Shown piece after piece: positions 11,683 through 21,940 of a stretch of DNA of 64,000 nucleotides. Location: contig NC_080042.1 in the NCBI RefSeq assembly GCF_012489685.1, positions 81,902,983-81,966,982 on the forward strand, given 5' to 3'. The notes below the pieces were generated by a model. The model saw only the letters and a program-made list of their open reading frames with translations, was not told the DNA's origin and ran no database searches. The stretch is from Lotus japonicus. Taxonomy: Eukaryota; Streptophyta; Magnoliopsida; Fabales; Fabaceae. How positions within the stretch are numbered: position 1 is the first letter of the stretch; each line of letters starts with the position of its first letter. The translations under genes and the position numbers were made by a program.

Positions 11683-11801
11683 ACATCACAGTTAATAGAG
11701 AAGATTAATATACTTTGAATAATTCATTTCTAAATTATCAAAATAATTTAACTAATGAATATATATTCTAATATTAGTCTTTGTCATGTTTTGTTTTAAT
11801 A
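11683..11801. repeat. TNL 5'-flank-like repeat, copy 1
   Basis: The sequence CAGTTAATAGAGAAGATTAA ... TAATATTAGTCT...CATGTTTTGTTTTAATATTTATTTT continues the repeat interrupted by the solo LTR. It resembles 19727-19800 and 20717-20835. It ends where the outer MULE is inserted. Confidence 0.6.
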
Positions 11802-12951
11802 TTTATTTTGGGCTTAATCCTCAAATTAGTCATTGTCTTTGTCTCGCCATCTGATCTAAGTCTCTCACCGAAAAAATTTGTGGAATATGTCCCCATTTTT
11901 GCAAAACGTCTGGAGCCGGTCCTCGCCGGAGCTTCGACCTCCAAAGAGTAATAATTTGACTTGCTGACCGGACTAATAACGCTTACATGGATTTAAAAAA
12001 AATAAAAAATAATTTACACATCATATAATTAAAGTTTAATTAACATAAATAAACTTATTTCTTAATCTAACCCAAACTTAATTAACCAAACTTAATTCTC
12101 CCACAAACTTATCCTAATTCCCCCCCAAATTACCCTAATTCCCAATTTGCATCAACTCAGATACAACAACAAAAATTAACGTTGCTGCTTCTCCCTTTCC
12201 TTCCTTCCTCCGCACACATCATCCATCACCAACCTCTGAGTCTTCATGGGTTTTCGATTTGTTCCTTTGATGGAGGGGGGAGTGGGAGATGAATGGGTTG
12301 ATGATGATTCCGATCTGGATCTCGGTCATATGGGTCAAAGATGGGAGTTGGGTTTGGGGCCCCCCCTATGGGGCTCCGCGCCCCACCTCTTTTTTTTTAA
12401 CCCATAAATGCCCTACGGAACTTAAACTTCCGTATTCTATAAAATAGAATACGGAAGTTAAAATTCCGTATTATAACTCTGACAGTCATCACCTTTTCCA
12501 CCATTACTCCTCCCTCCACCAACCCCTCCACCATTACTCCTCCGTCACCAACCCCTCACCAGCCCCCTTAACCCCCTCAATGCCTCCAGACCACCCTCTC
12601 TCTCACCCTCTCCTACCTCACTTTCATCCTCACTTCCATTCTTCCTACCACCACCACCAACTCCTTCATTGGCAAGCTCTCCACCATTGGATGCAAAAAG
12701 ATAGCATTTGAGGTAAGTGTTGTTAGTTGTTTGTTGTATGTTGTTAGTTTAAGTAGTTGAAGTTGTTAGATTAAGTAGTTAGATTAAGTAGATTAAGTAG
12801 TTAGAATGATGATTTTCTGAATTCTGAGATGTGTTAAAATACGGAATATAAAGTTTCGGAGTCTATACGAAAATTAATATACCGTATTCAATACGAATTA
12901 TAAATTTCCGTATTCAATATGGATAATAAAGTTCCGTATTCTCTTCCAGGG

Positions 12952-14280
12952 ATGACAGAATCATTTTTATTTCATGAATCCCAATTGATTGAAGTTGGAT
13001 TGAACAATGCTCAACCTGAAGAGGTGCCACCACCAGCATTTGTACCCCCGTGTATAAGTATAGATGTCTCGCATTTATTTACAACTGATCAGGTATTCTT
13101 TGAACAGATTTTTGCATTGTTTTGAAAGTGTAATATATCAATTCTTATTATGTCTTGATCACCCTTGTTTATGCCTTATTTGTGTGTTGGGTATGCATCA
13201 TTGAACAGATTTTCCCTACCCGTGATGATCTTATCAATTGGGTTCATGGAATTGCGATTGAAAATGGATATGTTGTGTTGATCACAAAGTCAGATAGCGG
13301 TGGGAATGGAAGCAGAAAAGCTTATGTCATGTTGGGGTGCGAGAAGCATGGTAAGTATGTTCCCTACAGAGACCCTGACCTTGTTGAAGGAACGAGAACA
13401 CAAAAGACAGAATGTCCTTTTAGACTAAAAGGACGACCTATGAAAAATGGCATAGATAGAGATTGGCGGCTAAAGGTGATGGAAGGTACACACAACCATG
13501 AACCAGCTAGGTCACTACTTGGGCACAATTTTGTTGGTCGTCTAAAACCCGGAGAGAAGGAGCAAGTGGGAAAAATGACAAGGAGTTGGGTTCCACCGAG
13601 AAAGATGTTGTTGACTTTGAAGGAAAACAATCCTTTAAACTTGACTACCATATCTCAGATTTATGGTGCTTGCAAGAGGTTAAGAAAATCCCTCCGCGGG
13701 TCATTGACAGAAATGCAACACTTGTCGAAGAAGTTGGACGGTGACAAGTACGTCCACTTTGAAAGACATGAGCCTGGATCGGAAGTCATTAGGGATGTAT
13801 TTTGGGCTCATCCAAATGCTATCAAACTGTTCAACACATTTCCATATGTAGTGATTATGGATTGCACATACAAGACAAACAAATATAAAATTCCATTGCT
13901 TGAGATTGTTGGACTGACTTCCACAGATAAGACATACTCCATAGCCTTTTGCTACATTGTTAATGAGGGCACAGATGACTACGTTTGGGCACTGGAGTGT
14001 ATGAAGTCTCTATTAGCTGATCAAGCCATGTTGCCTAAGGTGATTGTTACTGACAGGGATCTTGCCTTATTGAGTGCTGCTAAGCAAAGCCTTCCCAACA
14101 CCAGCCATTTATTATGCTTGTGGCACATCAACAAGTGTGTTTTGGCAAAGTGCAAACTCTATGTTGGTACAGATGATTTTGCTGAATTGGTTATGGGGAA
14201 GTGGGGAGAGGTGGTGGATGCTGCAACAGTTGAAGAATTTGAAGTTCAATGGATGCAATTGTTTAATATGTGCAAGGATG
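12952..14280 (+). pseudogene. Mutator-like (MULE) transposase, C-terminally truncated
   Basis: Two exons are supported: up to 13092 (donor GT at 13093, after ...LFTTDQ) and from 13209 (IFPTRDDLINWVHG...), both phase 0. The start is uncertain; the ATG at 12952 or one at 12919 is possible. A FAR1/WRKY-GCM1-like zinc-binding region (GCEKHGKYVPYRD, CPFRLKG, HNHEPA) spans about 13320-13505. A MULE domain follows, with MDCTYKTNKYK near 13858 and VTDRDLALL near 14050 holding two of the expected acidic catalytic residues, then LCLWHINKCV. After about 14280 the frame runs through low-complexity codons antisense to another ORF and stops at 14468; the usual SWIM zinc finger is missing. The transposase would cut and rejoin element ends; this copy is probably inactive. 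Confidence 0.85.
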
Positions 14281-14581
14281 ACGAATCGCCGGATGACGAC
14301 TCGCCTGATGACTCCTCGCCTGGTGACTCATGGCGAGGTACCTCAACCATGGGAGACGGCGGAGTAGGAACTCGATCAGTAGGCTCAACTGGAGCTGGAG
14401 CTGAAGCCTCTACCATGGGCGACTGCATAGAATCAACTGGAGCTGGAGCTGAAGCCTCAACCGCGTGAGAGGTCGCAGCATGATCGCCGCGCCGGCTAGA
14501 AGCATGTAATCGCCGGTGTCTATCCTCTGTAGGCCCCGCATCCTCACTAGCTCGAGACCTCTTTCTGTTCTTCATTCTCAC
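14246..14581 (-). CDS. unrecognised minus-strand ORF in inner MULE, probable first exon of a second gene
   Basis: The 111-residue frame starts MRMKNRKRSRASEDAGPTED at 14581. It has a basic N-terminus, then Ala/Pro/Glu/Ser-rich repeats (VEASAPAPV twice). I do not recognise it. Basic, disordered N-termini of this kind occur on plant mobile-domain proteins carried by some transposons, but no mobile-domain motif is visible, so that is only a thought. It overlaps the tail of the plus-strand transposase frame; the repetitive tail of that frame is best explained as the antisense of this ORF. Confidence 0.35.
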   Translation of the reverse strand: MRMKNRKRSRASEDAGPTEDRHRRLHASSRRGDHAATSHAVEASAPAPVDSMQSPMVEASAPAPVEPTDRVPTPPSPMVEVPRHESPGEESSGESSSGDSSSLHILNNCIH

Positions 14582-14825
14582 TATATATTCAGAGCAAACA
14601 TTTTCTAAATAAATTCACTGAATAAATTATACTCGCTCAATTACTAAATTTCTCAATTAAATCTCTAAATAAAATCACTAAATAATTCACGATGTTTATA
14701 ACTAAATTAAAAACATTTTATAAATTAACTAAGCTAATTAGATTAGGTTTTATAAATAAACTAAGCTAATTATATTAAGTTTTATAAAAACATTTTATAA
14801 ATTAAGTTTATAACTCTAAACAGAC

Positions 14826-14955
14826 AACAAATACGGAACATTAAGTTTCATATCCAATACGGAACATTAAGTTTCATATCCAATACGGAACATTAAGTTT
14901 CATATCCAATACGGAACATTAAGTTTCATATTGAATACGGAATATTATGTTCCGT
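14826..14955. repeat. short tandem array of a ~32-bp AATACGGAACATTAAGTTTC unit
   Basis: About four copies of AATACGGAACATTAAGTTTC plus a spacer (CATATCC) follow one another, then a degenerate copy. The same AATACGG/CCGTATT word recurs near both ends of the inner MULE, which suggests subterminal transposase-binding repeats. Confidence 0.7.
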
Positions 14956-16249
14956 ATCGAACCAGAACTCCATTAACGACATTGCATGATTGGAACTCGC
15001 CCCAAAGACCAATTTATACAATTTCAGCCAACCTAACATCTACTTAAGCATAAATCGACTATCCTAGGGTTGAAAGATTCCATAATTTCAAGTTAAATGG
15101 TGAATTCAAGTTGAAATCCAAACTTACTTACCTCTAGGTTCAATGCAATGAATGGGGAGAATGGGGTTGATGATGGAGACGATGGTACCCTGTCCAGATG
15201 ATGATTGAAGCAAGGAGAGCGTCGGTCTCGAAGATTGCAGAGCAAGGGTTGGGAATGGTTTGGAGCGCTGAAATGGGTTTTGAAAAAACCCCTGTCGATT
15301 ACATAGTAATATAATACGGAACTTTATATTCCGTATTGAATACGAAATTTAATATTCCGTATTCTTGTAAAGGGGGTTTTTCCGTAATTTCCCCACTTTA
15401 AGTGGGGCGCGGAGCCCCATAGGGGGGGCCCAAACCCAACTCCCGTCAAAGATTCAATGGATCCGGACCTAGGTTCAATGATTCAGATTTGGATTTTTTC
15501 CCTTTCTCTTTTGCTTCTAGGTTTTTTGAATCTCAAACCCTTTCTTCCTCCCCTCTTTTCTCTTCTCCACCTGTTTCTTTCACAAGTTCTTGCTTTCTGA
15601 TGTCAGGCGTGTGTTGAATTTCAGTGTTTGCTTTCACAAATTGGATCTGATGGTTTAGGACTTTCTATGAACTCATGTTATGGATTAAAAGGCTGAGTTT
15701 TTAATTTTCCTGGGACGGTGGTAATTGGCCCATATGGATTAAAAGGTTGGATTTCTAATGCATATATGGGTTTTTAATTTTCCTGGGTTGATGATAAAAG
15801 AGGGGAAGAAGAAAGGATTTGAGTGGACGGTTCTGGACTTGATTTTCCTGGGTTAGAATGATGAAGATAGACCAGTGGATGATGAAGGATTATGGGTTTG
15901 TTAAAAAAGAAATTGAAAGGGGGTTTGTTAATTAGATTAGGGTTAATTTTGTTAATTTGTTTTATTTTTATTAATTTACTTTAATTTTCTGATGTGTTAA
16001 TTTTTTATTTTTTTAAATCCACGTAAGTGTTATTAATTCAGTCAGCAGGCCAAATCATCATTCGCCGGAGCTCCGGGCTCCAGCGAGGACATGCTCCATA
16101 CGTTTTGCAAAAATAGGGATTTATCCCACAAATTTTTCCGGTGACAGACTTAGATCAGACGGCGAGACAAAGACATAGACTAATTTGAGGATTAAGCCTT
16201 TATTTTGTTTCTCGGGAAAATTCAACAGCACACCAGAGAGAGCATAAAC

Positions 16250-17862
16250 ATGGGGTCTTTCAAGGGTCATGCTTTGCCAGGGACATTGTATTTTGTAGTT
16301 GGTGTGTGGCATATATGGTGCTTTGTGGTGAGATACTGGCGCAATCCTAAGACATTTTGAGTCCGGGTTTGGAATCCTGTACCGGGGTTTAATGCACCTG
16401 GAGCTCTATGTTATTGCAATTGGTGCTTTTATTGACATGTGCATCGAGCTCTTCTATTCAACTCACCTCAAGATATTTGTTGGTGGAGTTCTTAACCCCT
16501 CTCACATGAATGACTTTGAGCACTCTGGAATGCTTTTTATGTTTTTCATCTTGGGTGTTGTTATCATACCTACCGAAAAGTCGAAAAGACCAGGTTAGTT
16601 CCTCATTTTCTTAATTTTTTTCCTTGTTTAAAGCCATTCAGTCATTCACCAATCTCCCGTACCTACTTAGATAGGATTAGTTATGCTGATATGAATTAAA
16701 TGTATTTATCGTTAAAGGATTACGACTGTTTATCTCTGAATTGCCCTCAAATCTCCTTCTGTGTGTCCACTAATTACATTAGTTTTTTAAGCAGCCTAGT
16801 GTCCCCTGCTGTGTTGTAAAAGTTAGTGATGCTGTGTAAATTATGCATCCTTTGCTTGTGGTACAATGTTCTGCACATTCAGTTTTCATAGAAAGCAAGA
16901 TGAGGAAAAAAATAGTTGTGTTTGGTTTGCTCTGGGCTAACTGCTGATTTCAGTGAAGCGTAAAGCTAGATGCTATTAAATTTATAAAGATATGTTTGCA
17001 TTGTGAGGGGGCTAATAATTATGCTGTTTGCCTGAATCTATCTTATTTAGTGTACTGAAGGAATATACAGATAAGATGTGAAAAATATCCATGAGAAATT
17101 AGCTGAATAAGAAGGCAAAGGTTCTCTCACAAATCATGAGGATGTGACACATCCTTCATGCACACTCTGTAATTAGGTTCTCAAATGTTCAACACTGCTT
17201 GCTTTTGTTCAATTGCCTCAAAACTTTCCTCTTCAATCTATTAGGTTCTCAATATATCTATGCATATTTGACATCACGACCCGTAGTCTATTAGGGTTGA
17301 ACTTGAAACCTCATCTGAATGTGATTACCAATTCTCTTTTTAGCATCTTAACATGTCTTGTTCTTTACACAGATTTGTTCCTTTGCCAGAAGGTGCTCTT
17401 TGTTTGATTGCTGCTGCAGCATTCTGCGCAGAATATCTTCTATTCTACTTCCATTCAACGACACATAAGGGCCTTGAAGGCTGTTACCACACCCTCCTTG
17501 TCTACCTGATAGGGCTGTGCATTTTATCCTCAGTTGCTGGAGCCCTTTTGCCAACCAGTTTTCCAGTGGATTTATGTAAAGGCATTGCTATAACACTGCA
17601 AGGCATCTGGTTCTATCAGACTGCCTTTGTTCTTTATGGCCCCATGCTACCAGATGGTTGTAAGATCAGGGATAATAGTATCACATGTCATTCAGATGAC
17701 AGTGAGGTTCGGGGCGAATTGCTTGCTAGCTTTCAGCTCTTTGTTGCTGTTCTTGTGGTCCTTGTGGGAACTTTAGCATCCTATGCTTATGCAGCTTCAA
17801 AATATGGGAACTCTCAAGTTAATAACTTGCACATAATTCAGGAAGGATTAGATCAAGACTGA
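16250..17862 (+). pseudogene. TMEM45/DUF716 family membrane protein, pseudogene 1
   Basis: The reading frame starts MGSFKGHALPGTLYFVVGVW at 16250, as in plant TMEM45-like (DUF716) proteins. An Arg codon has become TGA in NPKTF*VRVW (about 16358), and a frameshift with lost residues follows near 16390. Family sequence resumes as LELYVIAIGAFIDMCIELFY and HMNDFEHSGMLFMF. The second exon (from about 17373) is well preserved (PLPEGALCLIAAAAFCAEYL, then HSTTHKGLEGCYH) to the stop at 17862, but its phase does not fit the first exon across the intron. The family has several membrane spans and unclear function, with one tobacco member linked to virus response. Three lesions make this a pseudogene, though exon 2 is open for 163 codons. 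Confidence 0.85.
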
Positions 17863-19364
17863 AGTAGAGTAGGTTATGCTTTTTTGGTTTCTCTTTATGG
17901 AACTTGTTGGCAGCCTTGTTTCTTATAGAACATGTCCGTACATTGAAGTGAAAAGGTAGAAAAGAAACCAATTTTGTTGTGGAATGAGCTAATGACTTGG
18001 GAATCGGTTGTGAAAGGAGCAAGGAAATTCTAATTCTTTTTTCTGTGGCATATACATATGATTACAAAGTGAATTTGGTTTTTGGCCCTTGTTACAAAAA
18101 TTGGAATGGGATGTTAGAAAACTGGGTGTGATAATGCTGGATAAAGTCAAGAATCGTGAGCGTCCACTTTCCGAACAAATTATTTCGACCCTGTAATTGC
18201 CTGGGTTCACGAAATCTTTGTTGGGATAATGCTTAACCATCAATTTGTTTCTTGGCACAAGAGAACAGATAAAGAAAGTAGAGAGATGTTGTGTTGTTCG
18301 AATATCTGTTTCAGAATACTGTTTCTGGTTTTCTGTCTTTTTTCCTTAGGCTGCAAGCAACCTTATATAGAAGGTTGTGTTTGCACGAATGGTCACAATT
18401 GTTCCGAAAAGTCACAATTCTTCAAACAATTTCAAACTAGGCTCCGCCCCTTGGACCCCGGTTCGTATTCGCGGTCAATTATGCGTTGGCTCACCGAGCG
18501 TGCACTCCGCACTAACCTGACTCGATTCCGAGCCTAACGCGTAATTGCATCAGCCTATAGTAGATCACATTACTACTAAAATACATTGATGATTCTAAAA
18601 TGCACAAATCACCAACATGGGAGGCTGTTGGATCATTTTCTTATCCGTCATCACCCTCCCGGTAAACTGATTGAAAATTAATAGGATCAGTATTCAGACT
18701 GAATAATAAGAAGAAAAATGGCATATTCCATTGTGCTTTGATCGGAAACTTGATGTGCTGCTGGTTACTTCTGCAGCAGAAAATCATGATCAGTTCATTT
18801 ATTCATTTTTGGATGAAAAAGAAAATGTTAGGAAGGAGGGGCACTCCAGGCCTAGCCTAGTTGACATAGCGCTATTTGACCGCTACTACTGCGAGCTGGT
18901 TTGCTAAGCCTAGATACTCAACTAGCCATGGAGTGCCCTGGGGAGGAAGGTTGTAGATCAACTTAAAATTCTAAAGGCCGCGGGGGAAATAAAACCCGCA
19001 GTTTTGGTAAGGTGACCTATGTTTATTAGTTCATTTGACTAATATCATAAGTACCTCTCACCGAAACAGCACTCATAAACTCATTATATCATAAGTACCT
19101 CCACTAAAAACCAAAGCACCTTTGTTACTGTTGGCTAAGAAATCTTCTTATTTTCTTAATATATTTTCTCTATTATTTTTCAATTGCTGCATACAAATAT
19201 TTCTATTTATCTCTTATATATAAAAAAATTAAGGTTTATTTATGTTGTTAGTTATATATGTATCCCTATTTAATTAATTATTAAGAGAAATTACTAAAAG
19301 AGGTAGCAAGTTAAAGAGATGAATGAGTAACCAAATGAGCTCATGTAGTGGTTCAACACTTCAT
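17863..19364. other. spacer between TMEM45 pseudogene and repeat b
   Basis: It starts with probable 3' UTR of the TMEM45 copy. The ORF at 18229-18537 has no family resemblance and ends in Arg-rich codons typical of chance ORFs. An imperfect inverted repeat at about 18838-18945 (GGGGCACTCCAGG ... CCATGGAGTGCCCTGG) looks like a small MITE. Nothing else is recognisable. Confidence 0.5.
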
Positions 19365-19718
19365 TCCTCAAGCATGTGATTGTAAGTTTAGATTTAAACT
19401 CTTATTAATAACCAAAGCTTATTGGTCAGTCCCCTACCACTTAATGCACTAACAATTGAATGATAGATTAATCTCACAACTATCAGCTATGAGATACCTT
19501 GGTTAATGGAAAAAAAGATGAAGGAGCTATAATATTTTGAAAACTCATTATATTTATTTGAAATTAATCTACCATGTTTTCACACATTTGAAGCTAAACA
19601 ATTTTCATAACCAAATGCAAAAACTAACAACAAATATTAATTTAATTGTAAAAATATGTTTCTTGTCTTAACCATGAGGCCAAGTATCTCATAGCCGGTA
19701 AAGGTGAGATTAATTCTA
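19365..19718. repeat. inverted-pair SINE-like repeat, copy b
   Basis: Nearly identical to 8692-8983 across both arms. The left arm, read on the minus strand, extends to about 19365 (GTGGTAGGGGACTGACCAAT...), where it matches the family copies near 31130 and 55160. It continues rightward into CAGTTAATAGAGAAGATT without an insertion, so it is the empty-site counterpart of the solo LTR insertion. Confidence 0.7.
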
Positions 19719-21412
19719 CCCACAGTTAATAGAGAAGATTAAGAATAAGATACTTTGAATAATTCATTTGTTAATTATCAAAATAATTTAATTAATGGAT
19801 CAGATATATATGAATTCCATCATACTCTCATTGTATGGTATATGACTGACGCGATTTGATGTGTATTAATAGGAAACCGACATCTAATAGTGTATTTAAA
19901 TTTTTTATTCATTTTAAAACATGTATGGTAAAAAGAAGAAACACACACTTAAATGTTATTGGTCCACGTCACGTCTTGTATCATACCTTAGCTAAGTGTT
20001 GATGTATCCTAGCAAGCACCTTTTAATATATATATTATTTTTTTGAAACTAAGCACCTTTTAATATTAGTATGTGCCATGTTTTATTTTAACTTTTAATA
20101 TTTATTTTGTGATTTCTTATACCACTTTAATTTTAAAACTATAATTAGTAAAGATATTCAAATTGGCTTTCCGGTTCTTATTAGATGGAAGCGGTTGCAT
20201 GCCGCCATCATCTTCTGCTCAAGATGAGTGCCTTCTTTGGATGGAACTGTCTCACCATCGGCGGCGGAGGGAGCCACACTTGTACAGGTTACCGAACTTT
20301 AACCTCCACTGTTCATTTCCTAATTGTGATATCATACCGTGATAAATTAATGAGAGCTGGGAATTGATTGATTTGTCTCGTTATAGTAGTATGACTAGGA
20401 TCCTCCTCAGCTAACAAAGTTTGAAGAACGCGTTGTTACAAATCTGTCCTTTTCATGGTTTGCTTCTTAGAACTTTCCAGCCAAAAGTCAAACAAATTTA
20501 AAACTGCAACTTTTTTTTTTCTATTCTTTAATTTATGCATCAGTTACAGAATATGCTTTTTATCTCTAACTTACGTACGAACTATTTCTTCATTTCTAAA
20601 CACACTACTGCTTCTGCTTGACAGTAAAAAACTCATACAGGGTTCACGTATGGTACACAAAAGCAGCAAACATGAAGTTGTTTTTTTTGGGTCGAGAAGT
20701 TGTTTTTGTTGTTGTTAATAGAGAAGATTAACATGCTTGAATATGTCATTTTTAAAATATAAAAATGATTTAATTAATGAATATATGTTCTAATATTAGT
20801 CTGTGCCATGTTTTGTTTTAATATTTATTTTGTGATTTCTTATACCACTTTGAATTTAAAAATATATTTAAAAAAGATATTTGAAGTGGCTTTCCCGTTC
20901 TCAAATTGAAGCGGTTGAAGTTCAGAACACATCATTCATCGGCGACAAGAGCCGCCGCAACCATCATTCATCGGGAGGAGTTGTCTCTCCACCGTTCATT
21001 TCCTAATTGTTTCTACTTTCTCCCTTTTACCCATTCAACCAACCTGACTGAAGAATTTTGACAATTGAACACTCAAAATCAAAGACTGGCATCATTTGCG
21101 TAATATATACAAAGTCTGAGGAACGCGTTGTTACAAATCTGTCCTTTTCATGGTTGGCTTCTTAGAACTTTCCTGCTAATTATTTTATATTAGTGACCAA
21201 TTTGTTTTCATCACTAAATTTTGCCTTTATAAAAGAATGGGGTGGGGTGTCATTCTTACAAATCTTGAGGGAAGTGAGTGTATTTTACTCTAAAACAAAT
21301 TTAAAACGGCAACTTTCTTTTTTCTATTCTTTAATTTATGTATCTCTAACTTACCCACGATTTCTTCATTTATAAACACACTGTCCTTGCAAAGTAACTC
21401 ATCTTCACTGAT
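19719..21412. repeat. spacer with partial tandem copies of TNL 5'-flank sequence
   Basis: There is no gene. A segment ending ACGCGTTGTTACAAATCTGT, CCTTTTCATGG, CTTCTTAGAACTTTCC occurs at about 20417-20480 and again at 21111-21180. It resembles the TNL leader (GTCGTTGCTCACAAGTCCTT, TTCATGG, CTTCTTACAACTTTCC) at 5470 and 21730. Preceding AT-rich text (TAATATTAGT...GTGCCATGTTTT) is repeated near 20060 and 20790. These look like relics of additional TNL upstream regions. Confidence 0.6.
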
Positions 21413-21940
21413 TATTAGGGGTTGGCTCAGTTTAATATAAATAAATTATTATAACTTAATTTTAGTTCTAATATAAATTATATATTATTATGAATATAAT
21501 TCGAAAGACAAATATACATTTTCAAATGGAACGTGAATTATTTGTAATGATGATTACAAATAATATTTTACAGTCAAACAGAGCATGTGTGAAAAGTAAT
21601 ATTTTCCAAGAAAAATAGAAGTATCCTCACCTAACAATATTAGAGTAGAAGACGATAGAATATGTGTGGATGTAAGACAATATAGAAAAGTATCCTTACG
21701 CGTAGTAGGAGACCAATGATCGAGTGTAACAGTAAGTCGTTGCTCACAAGTCCTTTTCATGGTTTCCTTCTTACAACTTTCCTGAGAAAATTCTTGTCAC
21801 TTTCCTAAGAAAAGTAAACAAAAAAAGATTAAAACTTGGGTTTCTCATAAGGTGCTTCACTTATCCACTATTTCTCCATTTCTAAACAGACTGTGTTTGC
21901 ATAGTAATCAATCTTCAACAACTTAGTTTGCACTTTTGCA
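21413..21940 (+). promoter_or_regulatory. 5' flank of TNL copy 2
   Basis: Nearly identical to 5275-5679 apart from an extra segment of roughly 100 bp at about 21478-21610. It includes the leader directly before the ATG at 21941. No TATA box can be assigned with confidence. Confidence 0.5.

Larger units (their letters stand above)
12343..15444 (+). mobile_element. inner MULE carrying a transposase, 9-bp TSD
   Basis: Terminal repeats GGGAGTTGGGTTTGGG... and ...CCCAAACCCAACTCCC share about 45 bp, including a GC-rich CCCCCCCTATGGGGCTCCGC segment. An exact 9-bp duplication, GTCAAAGAT, flanks it (12334-12342 and 15445-15453). It lies wholly inside the MULE at 11811-16198, so it inserted later. Subterminal DNA is full of AATACGGAA/TTCCGTATT motifs in both orientations, including a hairpin near 12412-12470 and a tandem array near 14826-14955. 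It encodes a partial Mutator transposase on the plus strand and a separate minus-strand ORF. Confidence 0.9.
11811..16198. mobile_element. outer MULE, 9-bp TSD, hosting a second MULE
   Basis: Long terminal inverted repeats begin GGCTTAATCCTCAAATTAGT at the left and end with their complement at 16198; similarity extends about 150 bp, to the CGCCGGAGCT region. An exact 9-bp duplication, TTTATTTTG, flanks the element (11802-11810 and 16199-16207). Without the inner element and its duplication it is about 1.28 kb, close in size and terminal sequence to the MULE at 3769-5165, so the two are probably related families. The native interior has no recognisable gene. Its right edge lies 51 bp before the ATG of the TMEM45 pseudogene. 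Confidence 0.9.

Noticed and set aside
11471..11695. 74-codon ORF near the end of the solo LTR
   Set aside because: It lies inside the LTR, crosses the LTR edge and has no family resemblance.
18229..18537. 102-codon ORF after the TMEM45 pseudogene
   Set aside because: No family-like motif, Cys/Arg-rich tail, and no splice context; likely chance.
18430..18540. Possible tRNA-like sequence (GGTTCG...)
   Set aside because: I could not fold a cloverleaf with proper A and B boxes at the right spacing; no tRNA or rRNA gene is supported anywhere in the window.
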